A DNA stretch of 50,444 nt from positions 1 through 50,444 of the forward strand of contig JAIOPU010000094.1 in the NCBI GenBank assembly GCA_021413725.1, given 5' to 3'. Each line of letters begins with the position of its first letter. The first letter of the stretch is position 1. This DNA comes from Armatimonadota bacterium. Lineage in GTDB: Bacteria; Armatimonadota; Fimbriimonadia; Fimbriimonadales; Fimbriimonadaceae. Below the pieces are notes generated by a model, which worked only from the letters and a program-made list of their open reading frames with translations, had not been told where the DNA came from and did no database searches. Positions 33,513 to 41,679 of this stretch are shown piece after piece. Both the position numbers and the translations under genes were made by a program.

Positions 33513-34354
33513 CAGGCGACCACCTCTTCTTTTCGGCGTCGGCGCGGCTTTTTGGGAGTCTGGTCGTCGCCGAGGAGTTCCTTTTTCAGGCGATCGCGCA
33601 GGGCTTGGGTGTCGGGGAGGCGTTCGAGTCGACCATCGACTGCAAAGCTGATGATCCCGCGTTCCTCACTCACGATGATGCAGATCGAGTCGGACTGCTC
33701 TGTAATCCCGATTCCAGCGCGGTGGCGCATGTGGAGGTGGGAGTCGATCCGGGCGTTTTCTGAGAGTGGCAATCGGCAAGCTGCGGCTGAGATCACGTTG
33801 CCACGTACCACAGTCGCGCCATCGTGCAGGGGGCCCTGATCGTAAAAGATTGAGCCAAACAGCGCGGCGGAGACCGCAGCATTCAGGCTCACGCCCGTCG
33901 CGATGATATCGTCGAGGTGAACACCGCGCTCAACGACGATGAGGGCTCCCGTCTTCGTGCTGGAGAGTTCGGCAACGGCAGCAACGATTTCTTCAAGGGT
34001 AGTCGAACTGACAGCCCGCTCCTTTGCAAATGGTCGGTCGGTGAAGTCGCCTAGTTTGCCAAAGCCTTCGAGGGTTTGGCGAAGTTCAGGAAGAAATAGA
34101 ATAACCAAGGCGACCGGACCGAGCAGGGTCGCCTTTTCTAGCAGCCAGTGCACGGTACGAAGTTGGAAGACCTCGCTCAGTACAAGAGCGACGATGAAAA
34201 CGATAATTCCGACCAGAATTCTCCAGGCGCGGGTGGAGCGGACGAGGACGAGGAGTTTGTAGGCGATGAAGGCGACAAGAAGGACATCCACGACTTGGAT
34301 GAGCGTTTCCTGAGTCGGGGGCCAAAGTTGCGTAAAGCGCCGCCAAATTTCCAT
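33512..34354 (-). CDS. cdaA: diadenylate cyclase (c-di-AMP synthase)
   Basis: 280 residues: three N-terminal membrane helices (~20-38, 46-63, 77-90), a linker, and the DAC domain. The two diagnostic motifs are present, DGA at 178-180 (QGPLHDGATVV) and RHR at 210-212 (HMRHRAGIGITE). The enzyme joins two ATP into c-di-AMP, a second messenger for osmotic and cell-wall control. The C-terminus is basic (PKKPRRRRKEE). It heads the cdaA-cdaR-GNAT operon and diverges from pheA; TAAAAT near 34375 may be its -10 box. Confidence 0.96.
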   Translation of the reverse strand: MEIWRRFTQLWPPTQETLIQVVDVLLVAFIAYKLLVLVRSTRAWRILVGIIVFIVALVLSEVFQLRTVHWLLEKATLLGPVALVILFLPELRQTLEGFGKLGDFTDRPFAKERAVSSTTLEEIVAAVAELSSTKTGALIVVERGVHLDDIIATGVSLNAAVSAALFGSIFYDQGPLHDGATVVRGNVISAAACRLPLSENARIDSHLHMRHRAGIGITEQSDSICIIVSEERGIISFAVDGRLERLPDTQALRDRLKKELLGDDQTPKKPRRRRKEEVVA

Positions 34355-34401
34355 TGAAAGAGTCCCTCTATTTTAACTGAAAAGGTATTGTTATTGAATT
34401 C

Positions 34402-35481
34402 ATGGACCCCGCGAACAAAAACCTTGAGTCTTGCCGACAGCAGATCGACTCGATTGATGCCCAATTGATCGAACTTCTCAGCGCCCGCGCGCAGTGCGCG
34501 ATCGATATTGGGCACCTCAAAGGTCTCTCCGACAGCCCGTTTTTTACTCCTGAGCGCGAGCAACAGATTTTTTCGGCCTTGAAGGAACGGAATCCTGGCC
34601 CCTTGCAAACCAAGCAACTCGTCGCGATTTATCGCGAGATCATCAGTGCGGCGAGGGCTGCAGAGAAGCCTCTTCGCGTGAGCTATTGGGGGCCGCAAGG
34701 AACCTTTACCAATATGGCGGCGATTCAGACTTTTGGAACGAGCACCGAGTTTTTGGCTAAAGACACGATCGGCGATGTCTTTCTCGCGGTGGAACACGGC
34801 GAAGCCGACTACGGCGTGGTTCCGGTCGAGAATTCCACGGCGGGGATCGTCCCGGAGACTTTGGATACGTTTCCTTTGACCAACGTCAAAATTTGCGCCG
34901 AGAGCTATGTGAATATCAATCACCACCTGGTTTCAAACGCGACTGATTTGGATATGATCAAGCGCGTGTACGCCGGTCCTCAGCCCAGCCAGCAGTGTCG
35001 TCTGTGGCTGAAAACTAATCTCCATCACGCGGAGATCGTCGACACGATTCCGACCGCGAAGGCCGCGCAACGCGCGATGGAAGACCCCGAGGGCGCGGCG
35101 ATTGCAAACTCGCTCGCGGCGACTCTAATCGGCATTCCCATGCTCGCCGAACACATCGAAGACCAACCCCATAACCGCACGCGGTTTCTGGTTATCGGCT
35201 ACAACGAGCCGAAGAAAACAGGGAAGGATAAAACCAGCCTCATGTTCAACCTCCGCAATCGACCCGGCGAGCTTTATCGGACGCTGGGAGCGTTTGAGAA
35301 GTACGACGTAAACCTCATGATGATCGAATCCCGCCCCGCGCAGAGGGCGAGTTTTGAGTACATTTTTTATCTCGATTGCTCGGGCCACCTGAGCGACGAC
35401 AATCTTCAAAGTGCGATATCCGCGGTACGGGAATCAGCGCTCGAGACAACAGTCTTGGGTAGTTACCCGGCGATGGAATAG
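34402..35481 (+). CDS. pheA: bifunctional chorismate mutase / prephenate dehydratase
   Basis: 359 residues. A chorismate mutase AroQ domain (1-88: IDSIDAQLIELLSARAQCA) is followed by the prephenate dehydratase domain (91-268), with YGVVPVENSTAG and the TRF motif at 260-262 (HNRTRFLVIG). The ACT domain (277-350) has GELYRTLGAFEKYDVNLMM and ESRP at 309-312, the phenylalanine-binding element for feedback inhibition. It makes phenylpyruvate for phenylalanine synthesis. A decayed second copy of its 3' end lies beyond the next gene, at 37065-37159. Confidence 0.96.
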   Translation: MDPANKNLESCRQQIDSIDAQLIELLSARAQCAIDIGHLKGLSDSPFFTPEREQQIFSALKERNPGPLQTKQLVAIYREIISAARAAEKPLRVSYWGPQGTFTNMAAIQTFGTSTEFLAKDTIGDVFLAVEHGEADYGVVPVENSTAGIVPETLDTFPLTNVKICAESYVNINHHLVSNATDLDMIKRVYAGPQPSQQCRLWLKTNLHHAEIVDTIPTAKAAQRAMEDPEGAAIANSLAATLIGIPMLAEHIEDQPHNRTRFLVIGYNEPKKTGKDKTSLMFNLRNRPGELYRTLGAFEKYDVNLMMIESRPAQRASFEYIFYLDCSGHLSDDNLQSAISAVRESALETTVLGSYPAME

Positions 35482-35496
35482 CAACGGAGCGAGGTC

Positions 35497-37008
35497 TTAC
35501 TCGCCGGTTTGATTAAATTTTGTGATCACAATTGTGTAGTCGGTGAGGTCAACAACCCCATCGCCGTTTAGGTCCGCCCGAACGTCCCAATTTCCGCTTG
35601 ACGGGAGGGCATTGAACGCGGTGACGATGATGGTGTAGTCCGAAAGGTCCACGGCGTCATCGCGGTTGGAGTCCCCGTTGACGAGGGTTGCGTTGACGTT
35701 ATTCACCGTCCCTGCACCGAGATTGACGTTGGTCACGGTCTTGGTAAGCCAGGTTCGGCCCTGGAAGGCTATGGTGCGAACCCCGGTCTGGTTGGAAGTG
35801 AACGAGTAGTCGCCCTGGGCGTTAAGGGGGACGTTGGGGATGGTTTCCAGCACAGTTCCGCCCGCGTCTCGCACTTTGACAGTCACAGTTTCGGCAGCGA
35901 CGCTCCCAGAAAAATCGCTCAGAGTGAGCCGCCCGGAAACGTTGGCCCCACTGAGGTTGAGGACAAATGCGGAGGACTTGCCGATGCTCGGATTGCGGGC
36001 TGTGCCGATGAATTTCTTACCATCGGAACTCATGTCCCTTATTCGGTCAATCTGCCATGGGCCGAGCAAACTGCCGAATGAGGATGAAATGTAAGCGTTC
36101 AGGTTTATCGGAGCTGAAGTTGTACTGAGAAGGTAGGGTTGCCTAAGGCCCTGAGGATTTTCGGCTTCGCCAACAACAAAGGTGCCATCCGATGAAACAT
36201 GCGAAACGCTAGGGCGGCTGTCTTCTAGCCCGGTAATATCATAGAAGACTGTGGTTCCATCGGAGATTTTGAACCGAAAAATTTGGGTTGAGGAAAATGC
36301 GCCTACCGCACCTACGATGAACTGCCCATTGCGGGAAATTCCGTCGGCGGTTTGTAGCGAGTTTCCTGTTGGGTTCGGGAGGGCAACGGTACTTGCAGCT
36401 GGGGTCCAATAAAATCCGCGAAGTCCGCCGGCAACGGGATAGGCAGTTCCTACAACAACCGAACCAGTCTTGGACATGGTGGACGCGCCTTGGCTGAACG
36501 ATCCGGGGATATTCGGTAGTGTCACCGTTGAAGTGCCATTGCCGGTAAAGAAATCTGAAATGAAATCGCCACCGGGTGAAATTCTGAGTGTAACAAACTC
36601 ATTGCAGGTGGCGGAAGCTCCTATCAGTTCGTACGTCAATCCAGGATAGTCGGGCGCTGTCGGTGCCCCTGGGATCCATGAAAAATTGAAATAAGCTCCC
36701 GAGGCAAGTCGTGAGCCCGTCCCGATGACCTTGGTTCCAGCGTCATTGACAAAGGAGTTATAGAGTCGCCAAACGAGTGGATCGGCAGGAATTACGAGGG
36801 GGACATATTGTAGAGAACCATTGACCCACAGAGTGGATCTGATGATATTATCCAGCCTAAATCTTCCAGCGACAAACTGCCCATCGTCGGAGATACTTTT
36901 CGCAAAAGAGGAACTGGTTCCGAGCGGATCGAAGACTGTGAAGGAGGCAGCGAGGCAGGTTTGTCCGGTTAGTAGGGCAAATACTGGGAGGAGTCTTCGT
37001 AGTTTCAT
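35497..37008 (-). CDS. secreted HAF-repeat protein with dockerin-like module
   Basis: 503 residues. Signal peptide to ~21 (MKLRRLLPVFALLTGQTCLA). Residues ~25-330 hold HAF-type repeats (SISDDGQFVAGRF, MSKTGSVVVGTAY, ISRNGQFIVGAVG, VSSDGTFVVGEA, MSSDGKKFIGTA), predicting a propeller. A beta-sandwich linker (VSGRLTLSDFSGSVAAETVT) and the double calcium loop (GDSNRDDAVDLSDYTIIV, DLNGDGVVDLTDYTIVI) end the protein at FNQTGE. A full promoter ends six bases before its ATG. It sits, in opposite orientation, between intact pheA and a pheA 3' remnant. Confidence 0.85.
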   Translation of the reverse strand: MKLRRLLPVFALLTGQTCLAASFTVFDPLGTSSSFAKSISDDGQFVAGRFRLDNIIRSTLWVNGSLQYVPLVIPADPLVWRLYNSFVNDAGTKVIGTGSRLASGAYFNFSWIPGAPTAPDYPGLTYELIGASATCNEFVTLRISPGGDFISDFFTGNGTSTVTLPNIPGSFSQGASTMSKTGSVVVGTAYPVAGGLRGFYWTPAASTVALPNPTGNSLQTADGISRNGQFIVGAVGAFSSTQIFRFKISDGTTVFYDITGLEDSRPSVSHVSSDGTFVVGEAENPQGLRQPYLLSTTSAPINLNAYISSSFGSLLGPWQIDRIRDMSSDGKKFIGTARNPSIGKSSAFVLNLSGANVSGRLTLSDFSGSVAAETVTVKVRDAGGTVLETIPNVPLNAQGDYSFTSNQTGVRTIAFQGRTWLTKTVTNVNLGAGTVNNVNATLVNGDSNRDDAVDLSDYTIIVTAFNALPSSGNWDVRADLNGDGVVDLTDYTIVITKFNQTGE

Positions 37009-37014
37009 CTAACT

Positions 37015-37043
37015 ATTATAAGCCCATTTTTCGAAAAAGGCAA
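37015..37043 (-). promoter_or_regulatory. promoter predicting a leaderless mRNA
   Basis: TTGCCT (37043-37038), 17 bp, TATAAT (37020-37015), then six bases to ATG 37008. The predicted transcription start falls on the start codon. Confidence 0.7.
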
Positions 37044-37064
37044 GTTTGCGCATGAGTTTTTTAG

Positions 37065-37159
37065 GCTTGCTGCCCGCGCGTTTACGGATTTCTAGGGCAT
37101 TTGACTAATGACACTCTCCAGAACGCGATTCCGGCGGTCCGGGAGGCGGCGTTGGAGTA
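37065..37159 (+). pseudogene. decayed 3' end of a second pheA
   Basis: From 37094 the frame reads GHLTNDTLQNAIPAVREAALE and a stop. It matches the pheA C-terminus GHLSDDNLQSAISAVRESALE at 15 of 21 positions, while most codons differ at the third base. Upstream, GCCCGCGCGTTTACGGATTT still recalls the ARA-F-Y part of the ACT domain, but with short deletions. Nothing earlier of pheA remains. The many synonymous differences mean the fragment diverged as a functional gene before it was truncated. Confidence 0.85.
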
Positions 37160-37298
37160 GGGAATCGACGTTCATTCACAGTGCCTCTTTCCCCCTGGCG
37201 GGGCTGTTTGAGGGTAATTTTAGGTTCAACCGGACGGCGGGCTGGGTGGATTTTTGGGCATTTTTGTTGTGAACTGTGAATTTCGGGAGGGATAGAAA

Positions 37299-37341
37299 CG
37301 GGCGGGACGCCCGTGGTCCGGGATGCGGACGGGACGTCCGC
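37299..37341. repeat. pair of short GC-rich palindromes
   Basis: CGGGCGGGACGCCCG (37299-37313) and GCGGACGGGACGTCCGC (37325-37341) share the GGGAC centre. They resemble the intergenic pair at 10647/10782 in style. The rest of 37160-37500 shows no gene. Confidence 0.6.
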
Positions 37342-37544
37342 GCTCCAAGTTCATTTGGTGATCATCATGTCCTCCGGCTTGGGTGATTGAAATATGATGT
37401 TCGAATTTGAACCTAACTACAGGGTTGGCCTTGGGCGGGGTATCTGTCAACTGCTGGCCTCAAAAAGTGGAGGTACTTAGAGGTTTCTCGAACGTTCAAT
37501 AATTGTACGATGAAGCCCAAATTCAAAAAGGCGGGAGGACAAGA

Positions 37545-38375
37545 ATGCGACTTACGATTGTAATATTGACCCTAATACTGGGCATACCGAACGCCGTTGC
37601 GGCTGTTTACGGCTATAGGAAACTTGAAAACTCCAAAATAGAAATATTTACCATACATGGAAGTACTGCGGGAAATTCCAAGATAATAGAATGCTTGAGC
37701 GTGGACCCAATTGATTCAATCTATGTGGCGCCGGGACTAAAGTTCTACGCCCTTGTGACTACAAGTAAAACTAGAGCTCAAACCTTACAATACGTTGGGG
37801 GCGGCCAATCGAAGAGTCGGAGCGCGAGCGTGCCAGCCGACCACAGCGTAATCGATATAATGCCTTCTCCGCATGGCTTCTATGCGCTTTTAATGTCCAC
37901 CCATGGTTTAGTGCAAGAGTGGAGTCTTAACGGAGAAGTCTGGAGCCTTATTGACGCCCCAGAAAAGTTTACGAACATTCAAAAATTCACCCTGTTCAGA
38001 TATCCGAGGATCGTTAAGCAGGTCTGGACTAAGTTGAAGCCAGACGCTAAAATCTTTCTCGCCGAGCAAGCCGGTCCATTAGAGTATGATACGGTATTTG
38101 GGTATGGTCGCTCAGGCACGTCATTGGCAAGTTACAACACTACTGACGGTGGATACTTGATTCGTGACGACGATATCGGTCAATCTGGTAGAGGTTTTAG
38201 ATATGTACTAGCGGGCCGGAAAACCAAAATTGTGATTCAAGACTATGTTGAAGCACTCTGCAACGAAGGAGATTATGCATATATTGAACAGAGACATGGG
38301 GTTGACGTGTTTTCTAATTCAGGAAGACTGATACACACGTTCAAGGGCGTACATCTTTGCGTCACCATGGACTAA
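37545..38375 (+). CDS. secreted protein of unknown function
   Basis: 276 residues from ATG 37545, chosen because GGAGG lies six bases upstream and a signal peptide (MRLTIVILTLILGIPNAVAA) follows. The mature part is a set of beta strands with loose repeat phrases (FYALVTTSK, GFYALLMSTHGLVQEW, VFGYGRSGTSLASYNTTDGG), hinting at a propeller. Base composition is richer in A/T than in most neighbours, which suggests a different history. No family recognised. Confidence 0.65.
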   Translation: MRLTIVILTLILGIPNAVAAVYGYRKLENSKIEIFTIHGSTAGNSKIIECLSVDPIDSIYVAPGLKFYALVTTSKTRAQTLQYVGGGQSKSRSASVPADHSVIDIMPSPHGFYALLMSTHGLVQEWSLNGEVWSLIDAPEKFTNIQKFTLFRYPRIVKQVWTKLKPDAKIFLAEQAGPLEYDTVFGYGRSGTSLASYNTTDGGYLIRDDDIGQSGRGFRYVLAGRKTKIVIQDYVEALCNEGDYAYIEQRHGVDVFSNSGRLIHTFKGVHLCVTMD

Positions 38376-38595
38376 ATTTTGCGATGCGTATTTGCGAAAT
38401 CAGCTTTTCGGCTCTGGCGGAACCTGTCCACGATCTTGCGAAGGCAATCTTGATGCACCGAGAAGCGAATTTCCCTCCCGGTTCCTTACGTCACCGACCT
38501 TCCCCAAGGTGCGAGGTGGATTCTGGTTCGCGCGCTTCGAAGTCCTTCGCAACTAGGCAATATCCGCTAGAAAACCAGTTAAGACTGGGTAACTG

Positions 38596-39084
38596 CTAGT
38601 TCTTGTGTGAGCTCTTCTTGAACCAGTCATCCGGACGTTGGCGGTACTTATCCACGAGTTGCTGGAGCTTTGCTCCATGCTCTTTCAGCGCGGTGTGACC
38701 ATGGAAAACAATGGCAGTAGGACGTCCAAGATCGTCCCAAAGGACCATGGATTCCGGCATGTCGCCGGTTCCGCAGTCGATGGGCGTTTCCCGAGCGATA
38801 GAGCCATCTCGGGTGGAAAATGAAATCGCCTCCACAATCGCTTTTATCTCCCCTGGGTCCTGGACTATTTGGGCCTCGATCATATTTTCCCCTTTTAAAA
38901 ACAGTGCACCTTCCAAAGTGGCTTTGACGAGTTTCCGTTTCTGGAGTTGCTTGCCGAGCGACTGAACCGCTCGATTGGAGAGTCTGCCAGACTCGGTGTG
39001 CCCCTGGTTCAATCCTCTCCATACCAAACAAAATCCGATTGCTAAGAACAATATTATTGCGCTGAAGAGGATGGGCTTTCTCAC
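38596..39084 (-). CDS. membrane-anchored hypothetical protein
   Basis: 162 residues from GTG 39084. There is one N-terminal membrane helix (ILFSAIILFLAIGFCLVW), then an extracytoplasmic alpha/beta part (LVKATLEGALFLKGENMIEA, DDLGRPTAIVFHGHTALKEH). Its strand-helix-strand order loosely resembles the last ~110 residues of the O-antigen-ligase fusion encoded just upstream, so the two may share a domain. No function assigned. The 219 bp before it (38376-38595) hold only an unconvincing open frame. Confidence 0.6.
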   Translation of the reverse strand: MRKPILFSAIILFLAIGFCLVWRGLNQGHTESGRLSNRAVQSLGKQLQKRKLVKATLEGALFLKGENMIEAQIVQDPGEIKAIVEAISFSTRDGSIARETPIDCGTGDMPESMVLWDDLGRPTAIVFHGHTALKEHGAKLQQLVDKYRQRPDDWFKKSSHKN

Positions 39085-39204
39085 TTGCTTTTCAAAATCA
39101 GGACTTGAAAACCACTGATGACGTTCGGGAATATCCGGGTGATGGCGAAACGACTGAGTCGATTCGTCGCTTCATATTGTTCTGAGTTGCGGTACAAAGA
39201 GTGC

Positions 39205-41679
39205 TTAATCATGGTTAATGCCTCGTTTTGACTCCGATATAAACCGCTTCATTTTGTTAGCAAAGTCCTCACCGTATCCACCCGTTTGACCCAGATAATC
39301 ACTCGAAAATCTAGTTTCGATAATCTTGCCATCATTTTGAATGACTTGAACTCCTAATATTGTGTCCCCCTCGTATGTTCGCTCCCAATCTCCCCTCTCC
39401 GAAATTGCGTTCTGTAAGCTGTGTAGTAGTTGGCGAATGTTCTCAGGTTTACGAATAGCGTAGTACCTATCAGCTTGTGGGTTTGTCTTCCGTGGTGAGT
39501 ATGGGCCGACCAGCCTCATTTCCTTGATTTCGAAGGAGTTCAACCCACCGAACAACTTTCTTACCACATGGTTTGGTACCGTGGGCCTTACATTTTGCCA
39601 AACTACTAAGCTCATGAGAATTGCAGATAGTAACCTGACGTTATCAATCACGCCTTGAAAACCAGCGATGACCTCTGGCGCTGATTTCAAATTCGACAGT
39701 GCCGCCCGGAAGCTGGTCAGGTTTTCTTGGACGGACTTCATGGACTCGCCCGCGTAGTTTCCGCCGGTGTCGGTCTTCACGTAGGGGCGGACGTAGGGCC
39801 AGGTGGTTTCAAAGTAGCTTTGGTAGGTTTTGCAAGCCGCAAGCAGCAGTTCAGTCTTGCGGGGTTCGGGTTCTTGGGAGGCGAGATAGACTCGGAATTC
39901 GGCGATTTCGGTGGGGATGACTTCGGGGATGGAGCGGACTTTGAAGTAGCTCTTGTCCTCGATCGCGATGACGCGTTCGGCGAGTTTTCTCATCTCGTCG
40001 GGGTGGTCTTGCTTTTCGAAGACTTGGAACAAGAGTTTTAGGGTCGAAAGGTTATTGGGGTCGAGGCGCAGGGCTGCGTTCAGGGCGCTTTCGGCGGGGG
40101 CGTATTTTTCTCGTTGAATCAGGGTGGCGGCGAGGAAACGGTAGTTCTTGATGGATGGGGTCAGTTCTGCGCTGCGCTGGGCGTCCAGAAGGTCAGTGCC
40201 GCTAGGATTGAGGCGGGCGAGGACGGCGTAGTTGTCGCCTTCGGGGATCGGGAGACCTCGCAGAGTGCCGATGCCAGCGCTCAATTCTTCGACCTTTTGG
40301 AGTGCCGCATCGCCCGCGACTCGGGCGCGCATACCTTCGGTGATTCCAAAGTAAAGGAGCGTCAAAAACGACAGCCCCGCAGTGAGCGAGAGGCCGACGA
40401 GGCGCAGGGGTTTGGGGACGATTTCGGGGGCGCTGCCATCGGGGCAGAGTTGGATTCCTATGCCGAGAAGGGCGAAAAACGATATGCCGATTCCGAACTG
40501 ATACCAGTCGCTGTCCACCATGTTGTGGGCGCACGAGGCGACGATTGCCGCAGAGACTCCCGCGTACATGGTTTGGTGGGTGGCGTAATGATTTTTGAGC
40601 CCTTGCCAAGTCCGCCGGAACCACACTCCGAGGATCGCGAGCATACAAAACGGCGCGAGGGGGGAGGCTTCGGCGGCGAGTTGGAGCCAGCTATTGTGCG
40701 CGAGTTGAGTCGGCGTGTTGCGACCAGGCCGCGATGACTGATAGCGAAAAGTCCCCATCCCCCAACCGGTTGGGCGTTCCAGCGCGAGGTCGGCGGCGGA
40801 CTTCCAGAGAAGGGTGCGGAAGCCGGTGGACTGGACTTCGGTCGCCTTGGAATTGGTGAGTCGCGAGCCTTGTTTTTGAGTTGCGGAGAGCGCGAAGCCA
40901 AACACGACCATTACCAGCAGCGGTGTCAAGCCAATGAGCGGTTTGATGGAGCGGGTTTGGATGCCGCCGACGATGAGCCATGCCACGACACCCGTGCCAA
41001 GGGCGAGAAAACCGCCCTTGGATTGGGTGAGCAGAAGGGCCATCGCGATCAACGAAGCCCCGACACCCCACAGGAGTTTCTCAAGCCGTTCTTCGGCGGA
41101 TTGGGAGAGGCTGATGGCGGGGAAGAGCCCCAGCAGGAGCATTCCGGCGAGGGCGTTGGGGTTGATCCAACCGGCGAAGATGCGCCAATTGGGATCAATC
41201 GGGCGGTTGTCACGGTATTCGAGGATGCCGATCAACCCGACGAGGATGACGCCGATTGCGAGCGCGGAGAGGGCCAGTCGCGGGCCGCGATTGCGGCCCA
41301 GACTGACGACGATGGCGTACAAGGCTCCGGCATAACATCCCCACTCGGCAACGCTCACGGCGGATGCGGCCTTGAAGTCTGAGACGGAGAGTGAGAAAAG
41401 AAGGAGTATGGATAGCCAACTTACTGACGCCATGATTCGCCAATAGGGCGTGGGAATGACTCTCCGGAAGGCGAGGAAAAGGCCGAGCGGGATGAGGAAG
41501 AAAGACCCAATAATCAGGTGCTGGAGGATCGGGAGTTCAGGGCCGGTGTAGAGTGCGCGGAAGACTTCGCCGTCGGCGAGTTTGTTGACCAGTGGGTCAA
41601 CGGAAAGTTGCCCCCCAAGAAGAGGTGCGATCGCGAGCCCAAGGAGGACTAAGATGAGACAGATCTTTTCTATTTTCAC
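39205..41679 (-). CDS. O-antigen ligase/polymerase-like membrane protein fused to TPR and C-terminal domain
   Basis: 824 residues from GTG 41679, which overlaps the upstream glycosyltransferase stop (GTGA). About 10-12 membrane helices fill residues 1-455, including the Wzy/WaaL-type segment with GWGMGTFRYQ and QLAHNSWLQLAAEAS (conserved His). TPR-like helices follow near 500-580 (AESALNAALRLDPNNLSTLKLL). The last ~160 residues are a separate domain encoded by A/T-richer DNA. Ligases of this type join or polymerise surface glycans at the periplasmic face. The neighbouring GT2 enzymes would build the substrate. Confidence 0.85.
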   Translation of the reverse strand: MKIEKICLILVLLGLAIAPLLGGQLSVDPLVNKLADGEVFRALYTGPELPILQHLIIGSFFLIPLGLFLAFRRVIPTPYWRIMASVSWLSILLLFSLSVSDFKAASAVSVAEWGCYAGALYAIVVSLGRNRGPRLALSALAIGVILVGLIGILEYRDNRPIDPNWRIFAGWINPNALAGMLLLGLFPAISLSQSAEERLEKLLWGVGASLIAMALLLTQSKGGFLALGTGVVAWLIVGGIQTRSIKPLIGLTPLLVMVVFGFALSATQKQGSRLTNSKATEVQSTGFRTLLWKSAADLALERPTGWGMGTFRYQSSRPGRNTPTQLAHNSWLQLAAEASPLAPFCMLAILGVWFRRTWQGLKNHYATHQTMYAGVSAAIVASCAHNMVDSDWYQFGIGISFFALLGIGIQLCPDGSAPEIVPKPLRLVGLSLTAGLSFLTLLYFGITEGMRARVAGDAALQKVEELSAGIGTLRGLPIPEGDNYAVLARLNPSGTDLLDAQRSAELTPSIKNYRFLAATLIQREKYAPAESALNAALRLDPNNLSTLKLLFQVFEKQDHPDEMRKLAERVIAIEDKSYFKVRSIPEVIPTEIAEFRVYLASQEPEPRKTELLLAACKTYQSYFETTWPYVRPYVKTDTGGNYAGESMKSVQENLTSFRAALSNLKSAPEVIAGFQGVIDNVRLLSAILMSLVVWQNVRPTVPNHVVRKLFGGLNSFEIKEMRLVGPYSPRKTNPQADRYYAIRKPENIRQLLHSLQNAISERGDWERTYEGDTILGVQVIQNDGKIIETRFSSDYLGQTGGYGEDFANKMKRFISESKRGINHD

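Noticed and set aside
38357-38599. An 80-codon plus-strand frame after the secreted protein gene
   Set aside because: It overlaps both neighbours' ends, has no ribosome binding site, and its translation matches nothing I recognise.
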